The notes below the pieces were generated by a model. The model saw nothing but the letters and a program-made list of their open reading frames with translations. It did not search any database and had not been told where the DNA came from. A stretch of 64,000 nt of DNA from Stercorarius parasiticus (lineage: Eukaryota > Chordata > Aves > Charadriiformes > Stercorariidae): the NCBI GenBank assembly GCA_013396915.1, contig VWZL01000806.1, positions 496,001 to 560,000 on the forward strand, given 5' to 3'. Shown one piece after another: positions 13,081 through 26,700 of the stretch. The position numbers and the translations under genes are program-made. Within the stretch, counting starts at the first letter, position 1, and every line of letters starts with the position of its first letter.

Positions 13081-15308
13081 GTGGTACCAACTTGTGGGAG
13101 CAAGGGGCTGGGTGAAGGGGAGTTTAACACTGAACTTTGTGAAGTGCATATACTGTGAAGGGATGACTGTTAAGTCATCTAACAGCCTTCAGGTAGCGTG
13201 AACTCCTTTGGTGTGGAGGCACTCCAGGGCAGCTTCTCTGACCAGCTGCTTCTAGGTAGTCCAAGAGGAGGGTTTAATGTTTGATATAAAATTTACTTAT
13301 TTGAAGATACTTGGTGCTACATATATAATATGTTTTGATTTAGCAGAGAGATACAGCAATATACTGAAATCATGACACAAGCAAAATATAGCAATTGCAA
13401 TATACATTTGGATCACTGTACAGAAGTGATCCCATTACCGGTCTCTATATGCCCACTGGGCATCCCTAGTTTACTAGGAAGGAATATGTGGGATAAAGCC
13501 CGCTCAAGACCGTTGCTCTCTTTTCGGTTTTTGTACTTTGTGTTGGGCCACACATATACCTCTATCGCCTGCTGCTCTGGCTAGCTGAGGAAGACATCAC
13601 ACTCTATTAATAATCTCAGAGAAGGCTGTTTAAATGACCTGATGACTCACTGGTACAGCCATATATCTGAAACACAGGTTATCCTCCAGTCCCCCTTGTG
13701 TTGAGATAAGTTCCGCTTACTTTCTGCTACTTGGTGCTCATTCCTTAGGTTTCTTCCCTGAGTTCATCTCCTCTGAGCCTTCTTCCATCGTAGGGACTTG
13801 TTGGTCTGTCATGCAGGCTGTATCTCCCTGAGACTGATGTAAACATGTTCCTGGTGAACTGATGGATCACACATAGCTGGAGAGGGGCCTGCCTGTACCA
13901 GCTACTCCTCACCTCAGAGCTCAATACATGTATGTTTTGGTCACATGAAGTAAATATGTCCATCCGCACAAGTGTGAACAGAGTCATGATGCTGTCTGGA
14001 AAAAAAAGAGGGAGAAAAGCTGCAGGCAACGTCTGTACCCTCAGACCTCAACATGCTCCTGGCATGTATCTGAAGGACCACAATAAGAGGGCAGCAGCCT
14101 CAATTACAGGTTGATGATCTAGTTGAGCTATTTTGAAAGGCTTGACTCTACTCCAGTGAAAACAGCACCCAATTTTAGGGCCTTAAGTGGATTCCTCCTG
14201 ACTCCGCAGGTGACCCTGCAGGTGGGATTTTAAAACAAATACTTCTACCTGGTCATGGTCCTTTTTGTCTCAGTGGAGTTGGAAAGGTGCATTTGGTGTG
14301 GTGGGTGCGCACAGCTTTGGGAATAGGAGTGTCACTTCAGGAAGGAGAACCAGGAGCAGATAACCAGGGAATAGCCTTCAAAGACTTCTAAGGGTTAAAC
14401 GATTTGCTCTAGGAAATGTAGCAGTCATTCCAAGATTCATCACCACGACTTTGACACAAAAAAGAGAATACGTAATTTCTTACTTGCCATCTGTAATAAT
14501 AATCTGTTCAGTTTCTTTGATTATAAAAACAACAGCGGCTGTGATGAGGGTACATTTTCATAGAATAAGTAATTGGAGATGGTTTTTTTTTTCCCTCTGC
14601 ATTTTTTGTAGTGAAAAGCATTATGCATATTAAAGTATTTTTGTTCTTTAAAGGAAAGTTAGGGTACCCTCTACTGGCTATTTTTGGAAATAAATCTGAG
14701 CTATAGCCTACCAGTTGGAGTTAGCAGCAGTTAAACTTCATCTGTACTGCAGTTCTAATATAGGGTTTTTTTATGGGTTTGAGAGGAGTTTGGGTTCCCC
14801 TGCCCTCTCCAGCTCCAGCAGAGTGAATCTGCCTGTGATGAAACTATATTTTTAAATGCACGTTGTTACAGCTTCCAAGTTAACAGTTCTATAGGTACAA
14901 ATGGAAATAGCTAAATGTTATCACAGCTCTTGTTGCCTAGTAACCAAAGCCCAATGTATAATTTCAATGGGATACATTTGATGCACTTTGCTGTCTTTTA
15001 GCAGAATACACCTAAATATATTTAGATTTAAATGTCTTATTGTCTGATAAGTAAATGTATTGAAATCTGTAACTTTACAAACTCGATTATAATGATTTAA
15101 GATCTGATGTAAATTTCCCACAATGAAGAGTGATCTTCTAGTTCTTGTAACGTTGCTTTACTGTTGATGTGAGTGAGCAAGCATCTGAGCGTGACTGTTT
15201 GTGCATACAAATCTTAAATTCTTTTCTGCATACTGTTCTCAGATTTCACCTTTGCATTTTGTTTACTGATGGTGATTGAATATATTTTTCTTCTGAATTC
15301 ATTTAAGC

Positions 15309-15351
15309 AGTCCAGGATTGTTCTCAAAACAGTCAAGGATTGTTCTCAGAT
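15309..15351 (+). repeat. Imperfect tandem duplication, 22-base unit
   Basis: Two copies of AGTC(C/A)AGGATTGTTCTCA stand side by side. Confidence 0.8.
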
Positions 15352-17542
15352 GTTGTTTGCTCAACTATACTGATAACATGCCTAAAATTATCTAGGACTG
15401 TGTTTGAATTAGTTACTGAAGTTGTAAGCCGTTGTGACATGTTTGCTTCATTGGGACAAGTTGTGTAAATAAATACTTGTAGTAGATCTCTAGCCCTCAT
15501 TTTTGGTATGTAATTTTATACCTTAGCCTAGAATTTGCTATCAAATGAATTATCCACTTGCTGTTACAACTAATCATACTGTAGTTCTAGTAATAGGAAT
15601 TGTATTACTAATATTATCTTCACGTTGTCATAAGCATATGATAAAATAAAATGACTTCACCCTACTTCTAACCTTGTCATTAGTAACCTTTAAGCTTTCT
15701 AAATTTGTTTTGCATTGTGTGACTTTATCTGACACTTGTGCCTGTTACATAAAGATCCTCTCCATTAATTTTGTTAGACTTATTTGATATTTTCAAGGAT
15801 TATCTAAGATTTAAACTAATTTTTTATTTATTTTGCTTAGCAGCAGTCTGTGTATCTCAGTGCAATCACACTTGTGTTTTTTCCTTCATTTCTCTTTCAT
15901 TAACCGTTGATATTCAAAGTAAACTTTTGTTAAATATATGATCCTTCTTTTTTGCTGTCTACATTGATAGCCAAATGTGTAAAACAGAGGCTATAGTGGA
16001 TTGCTGCTTCAAATTAGGGATTAATATCTTGAGGAACAGAAAGATAGTTTTCAAGCAGGCTTCATGTATGGCAGGCTGAAAGGAGAGGAGCAGCCATAAA
16101 TAGTAGAAGTTCGACCAAAAAATGAAGCTTAAAGCAGACATTAGCTTTACAAGGTTGTATCACCTGAAGTCCTTTTTGTTTTAGTTTGGGTCATAATTGT
16201 TAGTTTTATTTCAAGAAAGAAGTCTAAAGAGTAAACAATATCAGTAAACAATATAGCTCTTTAGAAGCCAAGGAGCTAGATGCTTACAAAGATGATGGCA
16301 AATATTTGATTCTACAGACAATTACAAACATTAAAACGTCTTCCAAAGAGCAATTATGTAGAAGTATATTCTGCAGCTTTCACGTAGTCAGTGTTACAGA
16401 GGTTTCTAAACTGTTTTACTCTGCTTTTCCATCTCTTTTTATTCTTCCAGTTTTCTTCTTGTCTGACTCTCTTTAATTCTACCCAAGTAATTGTTTAAAT
16501 GAAAAGCATTAGCAAGGGTAGTGCAGCCATTGTCTTTGGTGTATTTTTTGCCTGCTTATTATTGATGCAGTCCTGTGGTATATGTTTTCTCTCTATGTAA
16601 GTGAACAGTTGCAAGACTTCCATGTTAAAATCTTGCCTGTTGTCATCCACTGAAGATGCAAGCCAACATTAATTTCACACTTGAATGTTCTAAAATAGAA
16701 GTCTCGTTAAAATAACCGTCCAAGGCACAGAAAATTAAAATATTGTGAAGGAGAACCGTAGATAGTAGTATGGATTTCACTCAAAGGCACAATTATAATT
16801 CACCTAAATCTCATGTTTAAGTTTTACTGGGCAAATAAAATGTATGTTACACAGTTTTTTAAACTTTACTTTTTGCTTGCTTTGTGAAAGTTGAAAGACA
16901 AATATGCTGTTTATGCTAATTCCTTACTGATATGTATTTTTAATGAGTTATAGAATATTTTGTATGCTCAGGCTTTTAAATGTCTGAATTGCCGTTCTTC
17001 CAAGAGAGTCACAGACTTCTTTGGAAGCTGAATTGATTCCTTACTGGAATCAGTTGCATAAATATGCTTATTATTGATGCTAAAAAATGGTACAATGTCC
17101 AGTGCTTGCATGCAAAGAAGATTTACATATTCTATCATAGTCTAGAAAACTGTGATTTAAAGAAATATCCAATGCTGAACATTTGGAAATGAGATGTAAT
17201 TATGGAGTGTTGGGAACAGTAAGGAGAGAACTTGTGAATGACTATTGGGAAGAGGTTTTTGTGAAGTGTGAGAATTAGAATCTCTTTTATAATTATAATG
17301 TCCCAGTGAACACTTTGGTAGAGTTGTTGCTTGTTATTTTAAATCTTAAATGGTATTTGCAGGGAGGTCAAATCATGTTAATGTTGGGGTTTAAGTTCTT
17401 CAGTCGCATAATGATGAATTTTTCCTCTCTGTTTTAGTCTTTTAATTTTTTAATGGATTATTTTTTCTTTATTAATATTGAGAATCCTCTTGTATAAGCT
17501 CAGAATCAAATTGGGATATTAACCACCTGTTGCTTCTTACAG

Positions 17543-17705
17543 GTCCTGCTCCCAGCAGCTGGTCTTTTGCAACTGCAGGATGTGAAAAGGACTTGCTGTG
17601 AATTTTTGGAATCCCAGCTTCATCCTATCAACTGCTTGGGGATTCGTGCTTTTGCCGACATGCATGCATGCACAGATCTCTTGAACAAGGCCAACACATA
17701 TGCAG
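17543..17705 (+). CDS. KLHL2: KLHL2 exon: end of BTB domain and start of BACK domain
   Basis: Acceptor cttacag is followed by an open frame beginning V-L-L-P-A-A-G and ending N-K-A-N-T-Y-A plus one base (163 bases, phase 0 in, phase 1 out). The peptide matches the BTB-BACK junction of KLHL2 almost residue for residue. The exon ends TATGCAG and the intron begins GCAAGT, so this is a GC donor. Using the nearest GT (17710) would shift the frame and hit a stop in the next exon. Confidence 0.96.
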
Positions 17706-20700
17706 GCAAGTTATCATTAGTATAGCTTGATATCTCTGTGCATGGGTACATACACATGCGGGTTCCATGCCCACCCAACCCCAAAGGAAACTTAATTTTA
17801 TCCAGGATATTGCAGACTTATCTTCTGACAAAGACTGCATTTGATATGAATATTTTTAAGAGAAATAAAGTTTCCAGGCTAGAGCATAGCTATGATAAGC
17901 ACAAAGGGGCAGCATCATCATGGTTTATTAGGGCCATACAGGGTCCAAGCAATTTGTAATCCAGAAAGAAGCTAGCTTGCTCTTTAAAATTTTGCACTGT
18001 CACTTAGGGGAGGAAATCAGGAAAGAATTAAAATTCTGGTAACTTTGACAAGCCAAAGTCTGTAGGAAATACATGGGGAGAAAGAAGATGAGGGCATGTT
18101 CAGGAGTGTGTGTTCATCTATATCCCCTGTACAGCACTAGCTAAGAAGCAATAAATGTACCATGAGTATTGTTTTATCCACTTGTCTTCTGAAAATCCTA
18201 CTCATCTAGCCCAAGACTTGAAATTTCCTACTATAAAGGGTACCTGTAGTCTCATTTGTCTATCTTGACATAAAATAGATAGAGGTGCATTTTTTAACTA
18301 ACCATATTGCTGAACCAACAAAATTCTACTTTCCGTGTAAAGAGCGCTTGCAATTGGATGGTTTCTCATTTTTTTGCCTGAAAAAAGTGTTCATAGAATT
18401 CTTAATTTTATTACTAGAAGTGCATTGTCACGGTCATCTTAAAGACTGTGTTATTCATACCTGTAAAAGGACTGGCTCATGTCAAGTCTTGACACTTCTG
18501 AAAATTAGGTACTTGCTGTTGTGAATGAAAAAGCAATTCTGATTCATTTGTGAAGTAATGTTAGTGTTGTATGGGAGGACAAGGGACAATAATTATTCCC
18601 TTTTTCTTGATGCTGATGAAGGCCTCAGGTGGAAAATGCTAAACTGAACTTTTAAGACAGATGCAAACAGGCTGATGTAAATCCAAGGAAGTCTAACATA
18701 AACATATTAAGAAAACAGATTGACCTATGACAAAGACTGTGAGAGAAGAGAGTCCTTTCAGTCAAGAAACTAAAAGACTAGAAGGATGAGAAGAAATGCA
18801 AATCTCCTGTGCATAAAGATGACTGAGAATGAGTAAGCTTAACTTGTGAGGTATTTGTTAAAGTAATTTCATATATCAAGGAAAAATCTAACTGTAAAAG
18901 TAACCCAGATCAGGCAAGCCGTCTGTGGAAGTTACGGACTCTCCACTGTTAGGCAGCTGTAAAAAAAAAAAAAATAAAGTTAGACTAACTTCTGGTTTAG
19001 GTTGATCTAAATCACATCTTTGTGCAAAAGTAGATGATTTGAAGTTCTTTCTATCTTACATTTCTATGATTCTGTGGAGGCTAAAATCCTTTTTTTTTCC
19101 CTTTATATTCCAATATTTTCTGCTGTTGGAAACTGATATACGTGTACTTTCAGAGAACATATTAATAAATTGGTAATTTTTAACATAATGGATTAAAACC
19201 TTGTTTGACTGCTCTTGATGCCAAGAAAGGTTGCATAATGTTGATTACTAAAAAGTAAACAAAAGATTGTGTAAGCTTGTAAGTTTGTAGCATAATACTG
19301 TAACGAGAACTAAGGCTTTTTTAATTTGTTCAAGTAGCAATGATCTTACTGTTCTTTTGTGTGTAGAGTGCCTTGAGGTCTTGATGTTTGAGTCAAGACT
19401 GAAGACATTACACTGAGGAATTACTTTCTAATGGAAGCTTTTTGTAGTGGGGAAAAAACCCTTCTCTTTTATAGGATTTGATTTACTATCCAGCAAAGTA
19501 GTATATTTTGATTAGAGCTTTAGGAGTGAATATTCAGAGAGTAGGACAAATTTGTTTGGAAATTCAGAAGTCACAGGTTTTCAGAGTTTGAGAGTGACTC
19601 TCAGGTATGCCTCCTTACCTGCAGCTTGCACTATCTGCCTGGTCGCAGATCTTTTCCCGTCTTCTCAGTGTCTCCTGGATGTTTCACTTCTACTTCAAGC
19701 TCAGCAAAACTGAATTGCTTTCCACCTAACCATCTCAGTCTTTCTCTGTCAGCGTTCTCCCAGTCATTCTGCTTTGTAAAGTTGACAGCTTCAGCTCTCC
19801 TTCACTATTTTCTCTCAAGTACTCAGTTGGGTGTTCCTCTATTTCGTTTCTTCCCTCCCTACTAAGTCTGCTCTACATTGTGTTTCCCTTTTGCTGCAAT
19901 GTAAATCTATCTCTGCCACAGCTTCCTCCATTTGCTACAGTCATTTTACAATTTCTGCAATATTCCTTTTCCTCCTGGATCAAATTGCAATCTCTCATCC
20001 TTGGCTTTTCCAGTCCAGCAGAATTACCCTTGACCACTTGAATCTTTTATTTCCCCTCTTTCTCTTCTGCTTTTGTGCTTGGAACTAACCTTCTCTTTCC
20101 TCTGTAATCAAACCACCTTCCATTTCTGTCAGATTCCTCCAGAAAGCACTTTCCTCATCTATGCTTTCCTTTTTGTTACCGTATTCTTGGAGTCCTGCTG
20201 GCCCGTACCACAAGCTGCCAGCTCAACTCCTACTGTGTTTTTGCTGTATCTGCGTGGTGAATTTTAAAGCAACGCACACTCTGTTCTTACTCTTGAGATA
20301 AATATGCTGCGCATAGCCAGGGTGTGAGCTGCCTCATCGCATTGCACTCTCTGCACTGCCTTCCTTAATCCCTAGCGCTCTGTCAGGCTTAGTATGAGAG
20401 CAATACACAAAAGAGAATGAAAAATGAAATATCCTGAGAAGGCCGCAGGAAAAATTCATATGATTGTACTGCTTTTCATAACTTTTCTAAAGGTACAGTG
20501 GCCAACTAGCATCATTAATAATTGGTACAGAGTTAAAACCGAAGATTTTCCTGAAATAGAGCACTAAGTGCTTCAATTCATATGTCTAGCACCAAATAAT
20601 AGGCTTTTTATTGCCCTGAGTAATTTTAGACCTCATAAAAAGAAGGATTTTGATGAATGCTTTCAGTTGCCTTAATTCCTATAAAATCTGTTTTCCGGTC

Positions 20701-23700
20701 TAGATTTCCACCCCACACACACAATTCCAGGAGATTATAGTATCTCTATCATGCATGGATCTTTTGGGAAAAAACAGAAATGCAGCAAACTCATGTGATT
20801 AGGTGTCTGGCAACAGAATCCTTGGTTGCTGACTTAAGTGTGAAACTGAGGTATACAAATCAGTAATACTCAGAAGTAGGTTTAGACTACTAGTTTTAGA
20901 CTAGTGAAATTGTATTTGAATTAATTATATATCAATTTAAAAAAATTCAGAAGCTATTCAGGTTGGTTTTGAAAGTACTAGTTTGTGTAAGGCATACCTT
21001 ACTCAAGAAGTTCTAATGTGTATGTGACTGAATGACTTTGTGATAACTGTGTTTAGGCTATTATGCAAAACGTTTTAATTAAATCTTTTTGTCTTTGAGT
21101 AATATCAAATCTAAAAAGGTATTATATTCTTGACCTTTTATTGAATAGGAAGCAAGGTGTAAATTTATTTGCTAGAGTTAATGTTTAGATATTTAATGTT
21201 TTAAGGAACACATTTTGATATAGTGGTTGCTTACTTTTGAATTTTAAATTATTTTTTCCAACTTCTATTCTGACTATGCCTTAGTAACTTCTAAAGTACT
21301 TCAGTTACTTCTAAACAATCTTTGTTCAATTTAGTAGTTGAAGTTAATATTTATATAGATGACTTTCCAGAAACATAAAACCTAAGACCCTGGAAAGCCC
21401 TTGAGTGCAATATTGATTAAATGTGTTTGAGAGCGCAGGAACTGTGTCCAAATTGTAACCCCCCCTCTCTGGGTCATTTTGTTCAGGCATCCTTTGCTGT
21501 GCTCAGAGGGACCCTGCAAGCAGGATGCAGCAAGTGAAAAGGAGGAGGAAGCTATTTGTTGGTCCTAGCTGGGACTTGCAAGCTACTAGGCTGAGCATCA
21601 GAATGCTCAGTACTCCTGCTAAAAGCACCCAGGGAGGAAGGGTTGGCCTTCATTTCTCCTTGGAATGGGCTGATCATCAGTCTTGCTGGACTTCTGTCTG
21701 CTGACTCCCTGTTTTTCTTCAGTACAGTTTTATACCTTTCCAGGTCAATGTTTTTCCTCTTGAATTTTCAAGCTTCTTACTGCCCGTATCTCAGCCATCA
21801 TAGCTTTTCCCCCGCCCTGTTCTTATCTCAAATGGCACTTTGTCAAGGCTCTTCCTTACTACTGAAAAAATTTTCTCAAAAGTCTGAGCCAAAGATATGT
21901 GACTGTGCCATTTTAGAATTAGGCCTTGTATTACACACAGCTGAACTCCCGGGAGCAGACGTTTCAGGATTAAGGCTCTGGAAACTAGAATGAGTACAGA
22001 AGAGGATTATTAGATGGAAAAAGCAGAGAAAATATTTCCCTGCTAGAGAAAATGAAAAGCATTTGGATGTTTTTCTCCCTTATTTAACTATTAAAAAGTC
22101 TTTATTTTGTTACGCTTGCTATTTTATATTTAGGAAAAAGAGGCAGGGAGATACTTCTGCTAATAGACAATGAGAGCATAAAACCAAATGGATGCTGATG
22201 TACATCAGGAGTTATTAGAAAAGTGAAACTCTGGAACTTTTTTCAGGGGGAGTAAAAACCCAACTTTCATTAAAATTGGAGCTTCATAATCCTATGGTGG
22301 GGTTGGTCCTCCTGTAGCAGAGTGTTAAGATTTCTGTAATTTAGGAGAGTCATCTATATGCATCTATGACGTCTGTGGAGAGATCTGAAATTATTAATTA
22401 AAAAATTAAATTAAGAGGAGGTTGAGGGGAGACCTCATCATCCTCTACAACTACTTGAAAGGAGGTTGTAGAGAGGTTGGTGCTGGTCTCTTCTCACAGG
22501 TAATCGGCGATAGAACAAGAGGGAATGGCTTCAAGCTGCAACAGGGTAGGTTTACACTGGACATTAGGAAAAAATTCTTCACAGAAAGAGTGGTCAGACA
22601 CTGGAATAGGCTGCCCAGGGAGGTCGTTGAGTTACCTTCCCTGAATGCGTTTAAGAGACATTTAGATGTGGTGTTGGGGGATATGGTGTAGGGGAGAACT
22701 TTGTAGAGTGGGGTTGATGGTTGGACTCGATCCCAAGGGTCTTTTCCAACCTGAACGATTCTATGATTCTACTTGGAATGAGCTTCTGTTGCAATTAAAC
22801 TTTCTGAGATGCTCCCCATTCTTGTAATGTTCCAGAAAGCTGTCCTGCTCTGGGTCTTGTCACACTTGCACAGTCAGGGACTACGTACAGCTGAGGCCTC
22901 TCATCCTTCTTGTGACAGGATTCCTATGAAGAGTATGTGGCATAAGCGCTGCTAGTCCATCCTCCGTTTTCGTATGGGATACATCTTACGTAGTCTTAGA
23001 GGATGTACACAAAATAAATTTTTTTCTTGAGAATATGGTGCATTTTATAGTTGTCATAATGTTATGTACAACCTGAAGATATATTGGTAATGCCTTTTAA
23101 AGAAGATGGGTAGGGCATCTTGGACTAGAGACACTTGCTCAGGGCTTAGGCCTTGACATATTTCTTAGTTATAACCGAAGAACAATAATGTACTTCCATT
23201 CACCACATGGGCTGTTACAGGGTTTGGAAACATTGGATCACCTGTGGAAGAAGTGTGTGTCTTTTGAGGACCAGCTTTACAAACCTTGTGAAGCAGGGAT
23301 TGCTATGTTCTACTTAACTGTGGGGTACAGTGTTCTTGACTCTGGTGCTCTGAGTCTGAAACTTTGAGCCCTGACTAGACTTGGAAGCACACATGCCTTC
23401 TGGAGGCTATTCTTGTATACATTCGTATGCATGAGATTGAAAGGACACAGTTTGCAGAATCGTTCTTACGTTTCTATTCTGAGTAGCAGCGTCTGTTGCT
23501 ATGCTTCTGTTACCTTGGCTGCTATGAATTTCATGGTGTTCTCAAAAGCAGTTATTTAAGCATAAAATTGACAAGTAAATCGGATTTTAAAAGAAATAAT
23601 AAATTGATTCTGCAATGTTTGGCGGCTTCTGGCTCTCCAACTAGCAGAGCTTGCGTCTGTCCCTGTGTAATAAGGCTAGAGTTCCTGCTTGACCAGTATC

Positions 23701-26700
23701 TTATGTTAGGCCTTTAGCAGAGACCTTTTGTCCCCAGCAAAAAAAAATCACAACGTGATGTTGTGAATTGAAGCAATAATTAAAAAAAAACTAATTCTTG
23801 CTAAATATTTCTGTTTCATCTTCTTGAGAAATTGTCATTGTTCTTTTAAGTGAATGTAAGCCTTAGATCTTTCCAAGCTCCCATGCTCTGCATTGCTCTA
23901 AACCAAGAGGTTATCAGTTCAGAAATAAGCTACATTTCTGGAAAGTTCCATCTGCTTTATAGCATTATCACATCAGAAAGATGCAAGTACTCCATTTAGT
24001 TTATAAAAAATACCATGATCTATTTTGTGGAATAGAGATAGTTGGTCTAAACCAGATAAAAGACACTTACGAGACTCGATATATTTCTGATATTTTGTTT
24101 CACACACTAATATATATTGGATTACTGTCATGAAAAGATCTAGAGAATGTTGAGGGTTTTTTTCTCTTTTTGCCAGCTGCAGCCTCTGGTTCTGATAAGC
24201 TCTGGCCATGTTTCTCATACGTGTTAATGTGGCTTTGGGAAGATCTTGGGGAGAAGATTTCTGAAAGTATACAAAATATTAAAAAGATTTCTGGAAATTG
24301 GTATTAAGTATCATCAGCTGCTGGAACACCTCAGGAAAAATGTTAGAAATGACTGAAGCCTATTAATGACGGAACAGAAATTTAGTCAGTCTTCAACAAC
24401 GTCATATACAGAGACAGACACTGACAACAGCCACTGTCATAAAACAAAAAGGGGAAGATTGGTTACAGGCTTTTATTTTTGGCCACCATGATTCTCTGAT
24501 AGTTTTTTAATCTGAAGGAACTTCAGCAGACCTTTGCTTCTGTATTTAGTAAAGGCAATTAAGCCAGAGAAGGTCTGACTGTAGGTATATAAATGAGTGA
24601 AATTGTGTTTGTGAATTAATCCACAAATGTTTATTGCATAAAATGTCCTGTGCAGATTTCAGATGTAGCTTTCCTTCCTAGGTAATTGAAAAATATAAAG
24701 TTAGTGTCAATATTTTTATGGCCAGCAAGACTATGTGCCTTTTGGATAGAAGCGGATCAAGTGCTTACTGCTGCTGCGTGTATGTATAATACACATCTCC
24801 AGACTTGTAATGAAAAATACCAAAAAGTGGTACATTTACAGCTCCTATTATCTTCCTGTGTGTTCCGCACGGGCATCGTTTATTGTACTTCCAAAGATTT
24901 TTCTTAGTGGCCCCTTTCATGTTGTTAAAAACTTCCTTTTTGTCCTTTTAGTTTGTCCCTGAAGCTGAAGTCCCATCCTACTGGTACGGGGCAGACAAGG
25001 ACAGATCTTTAGCTATTGAGATACAAACTGTCTCTGTCATTTGCAAAAATGTGAAAATCTGTTTTTCATATGCAATTGGAACAGATATTTTAGAAATGTC
25101 CTAAAATGGAAGGGATTTTTTTAAAGGCAGATTTTAGTTTTGATAATAAAGAAGTAGGATTCTACTGGCTTAGGAAGTGGGAATTTGGGAGCCAAGCCTC
25201 TGCAGCTCTTAAGCCAGCTTGTTTCCAGGCTGCCTGACTCTGGAGCCAGCTGGCTTCAATGTCTGGGTAAAGTGGCAAGGAGTGGGGCACGATTCCAATA
25301 CAAATTTGTCAAAGTTGCACACTGTGTGGAAAATTCGGATTTGGAAAAAAAAAAAAGTATTTTATTCTCTCATGAAAACTTCCAGCCAGATAGTTCTGTC
25401 TGTCTGCTTATCTAGGAGATGTTAATGAAGAAAGAAGTATATTTCCTAATGCAACACGTAAAAACCAAGCTAATTTGAGATTTTGCACAAGACATGCATG
25501 AAATACTTAATCATGTCATAAGCTTCATGATGTTTGATGTTAATATCTCCAGATTATCGAAGCTTTCAGGATGTGGGCAATACTATGGGATAGTACAAAT
25601 CCTAACCCAGAAGGCAAAAAAATTCATACACCCCCCCCAGTACTATTTTTCTCTCATAATTATTGGAAAAAGAGGATCTAAGTGGGATTTTTGGATGTCT
25701 TAGTACTGAATCATATTATTTCAAAGATGCTGATATCCTTCTTGTTAAAAGGAAGCAAAAAGTTTGAATTTCATAAGCATTATTTTTATATATAATAATA
25801 TAATGCCTACTGTCTTCAACACTTGAACAGCTTTAGCTAAATGCCATTGACAGACTTAATTGGTAGTTTTGCATTTCCTTGTTCTTTTTCAGTTTCTAAT
25901 TATTTTGAATAATGTGTTTAGCTGTAATTTCAATTGGCTTCTGCCACAAGATTATCTATCAATCAGTTAAGATGGTCTCCTTGACAACAAGAGATCTGGT
26001 TCTTAGGAGACAAGTGATTTCACCTTTTCTCTTTTTTTGATGACTAGAATTTATATAGCAATCTACTCTCCTATTCCTCTTTTTTCTGTAATCCATTCAG
26101 CTAAGGATTTGTTTCCAGGTGTTGCTTGAGAACCTGAGCCTGTAGCTATTGACCAAGTAGTTTGGTTTAATTTCTTTTTTTTTTCACTCTTCTTTCTTCG
26201 CTTGGCCCCATGCCTTATCTTATGCTTTAAGCACAGAGGCTAACATCCAGTACAGCAGTCTCAGTTTTTGTTCCAGTGCTGTCTATTTTTGTCAGATTTT
26301 CTTCTACAGTTCTCTTCCTTGCGTGAAGAGAGAAGACAGCCTTGCATTCCTTGTATTATTTTGAAAATTCTCAACTTTCACTCTTGGTTAGGGGCTAGAT
26401 CTCTTCCCATTTAGACCGTGTCATAAATCTAAATCAACTTCTTAAAATAGAAGGCTTTTCTGTACGAGCCTGTAAAATCTACTAGGTATTTCCAGTTTAT
26501 GAAGTGTATCCTGTTGGATGTGATCCACTGTTGGATCAGCTTTCTCCAGGGAAGACAGGCAAGGCTTCCGAACCTCAGATTTGTTTGAGATTGAGAAGAG
26601 TGTTACTTCCCCTTTCTGCTTGCTTCTTAACTTCCGAGTAGTCAGACATGCTGTTTTGTGGCACTGTCACTTGAAATCTGGAGTTTATCATAAAACTAAT

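Larger units (their letters stand above)
1..17542 (+). other. KLHL2: KLHL2 intron (3' part) upstream of the first exon in the window
   Basis: No segment encoding the missing KLHL2 N-terminus (BTB core, about 127 residues) could be recognised here, so this is read as a single large intron. It is AT-rich and contains CR1 fragments (listed separately), poly-A/T runs and a short hairpin at 9547-9593. Short open frames are scattered and lack conserved features. Confidence 0.75.

Noticed and set aside
1..17542. Search for the missing KLHL2 BTB exons in the left part of the window
   Set aside because: No segment encodes the expected BTB peptides, so these exons are taken to lie outside the window.
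21643..21993. 116-codon + frame in a KLHL2 intron
   Set aside because: F/L/S-rich composition from T/C-rich DNA, with no recognisable domain or splice context.
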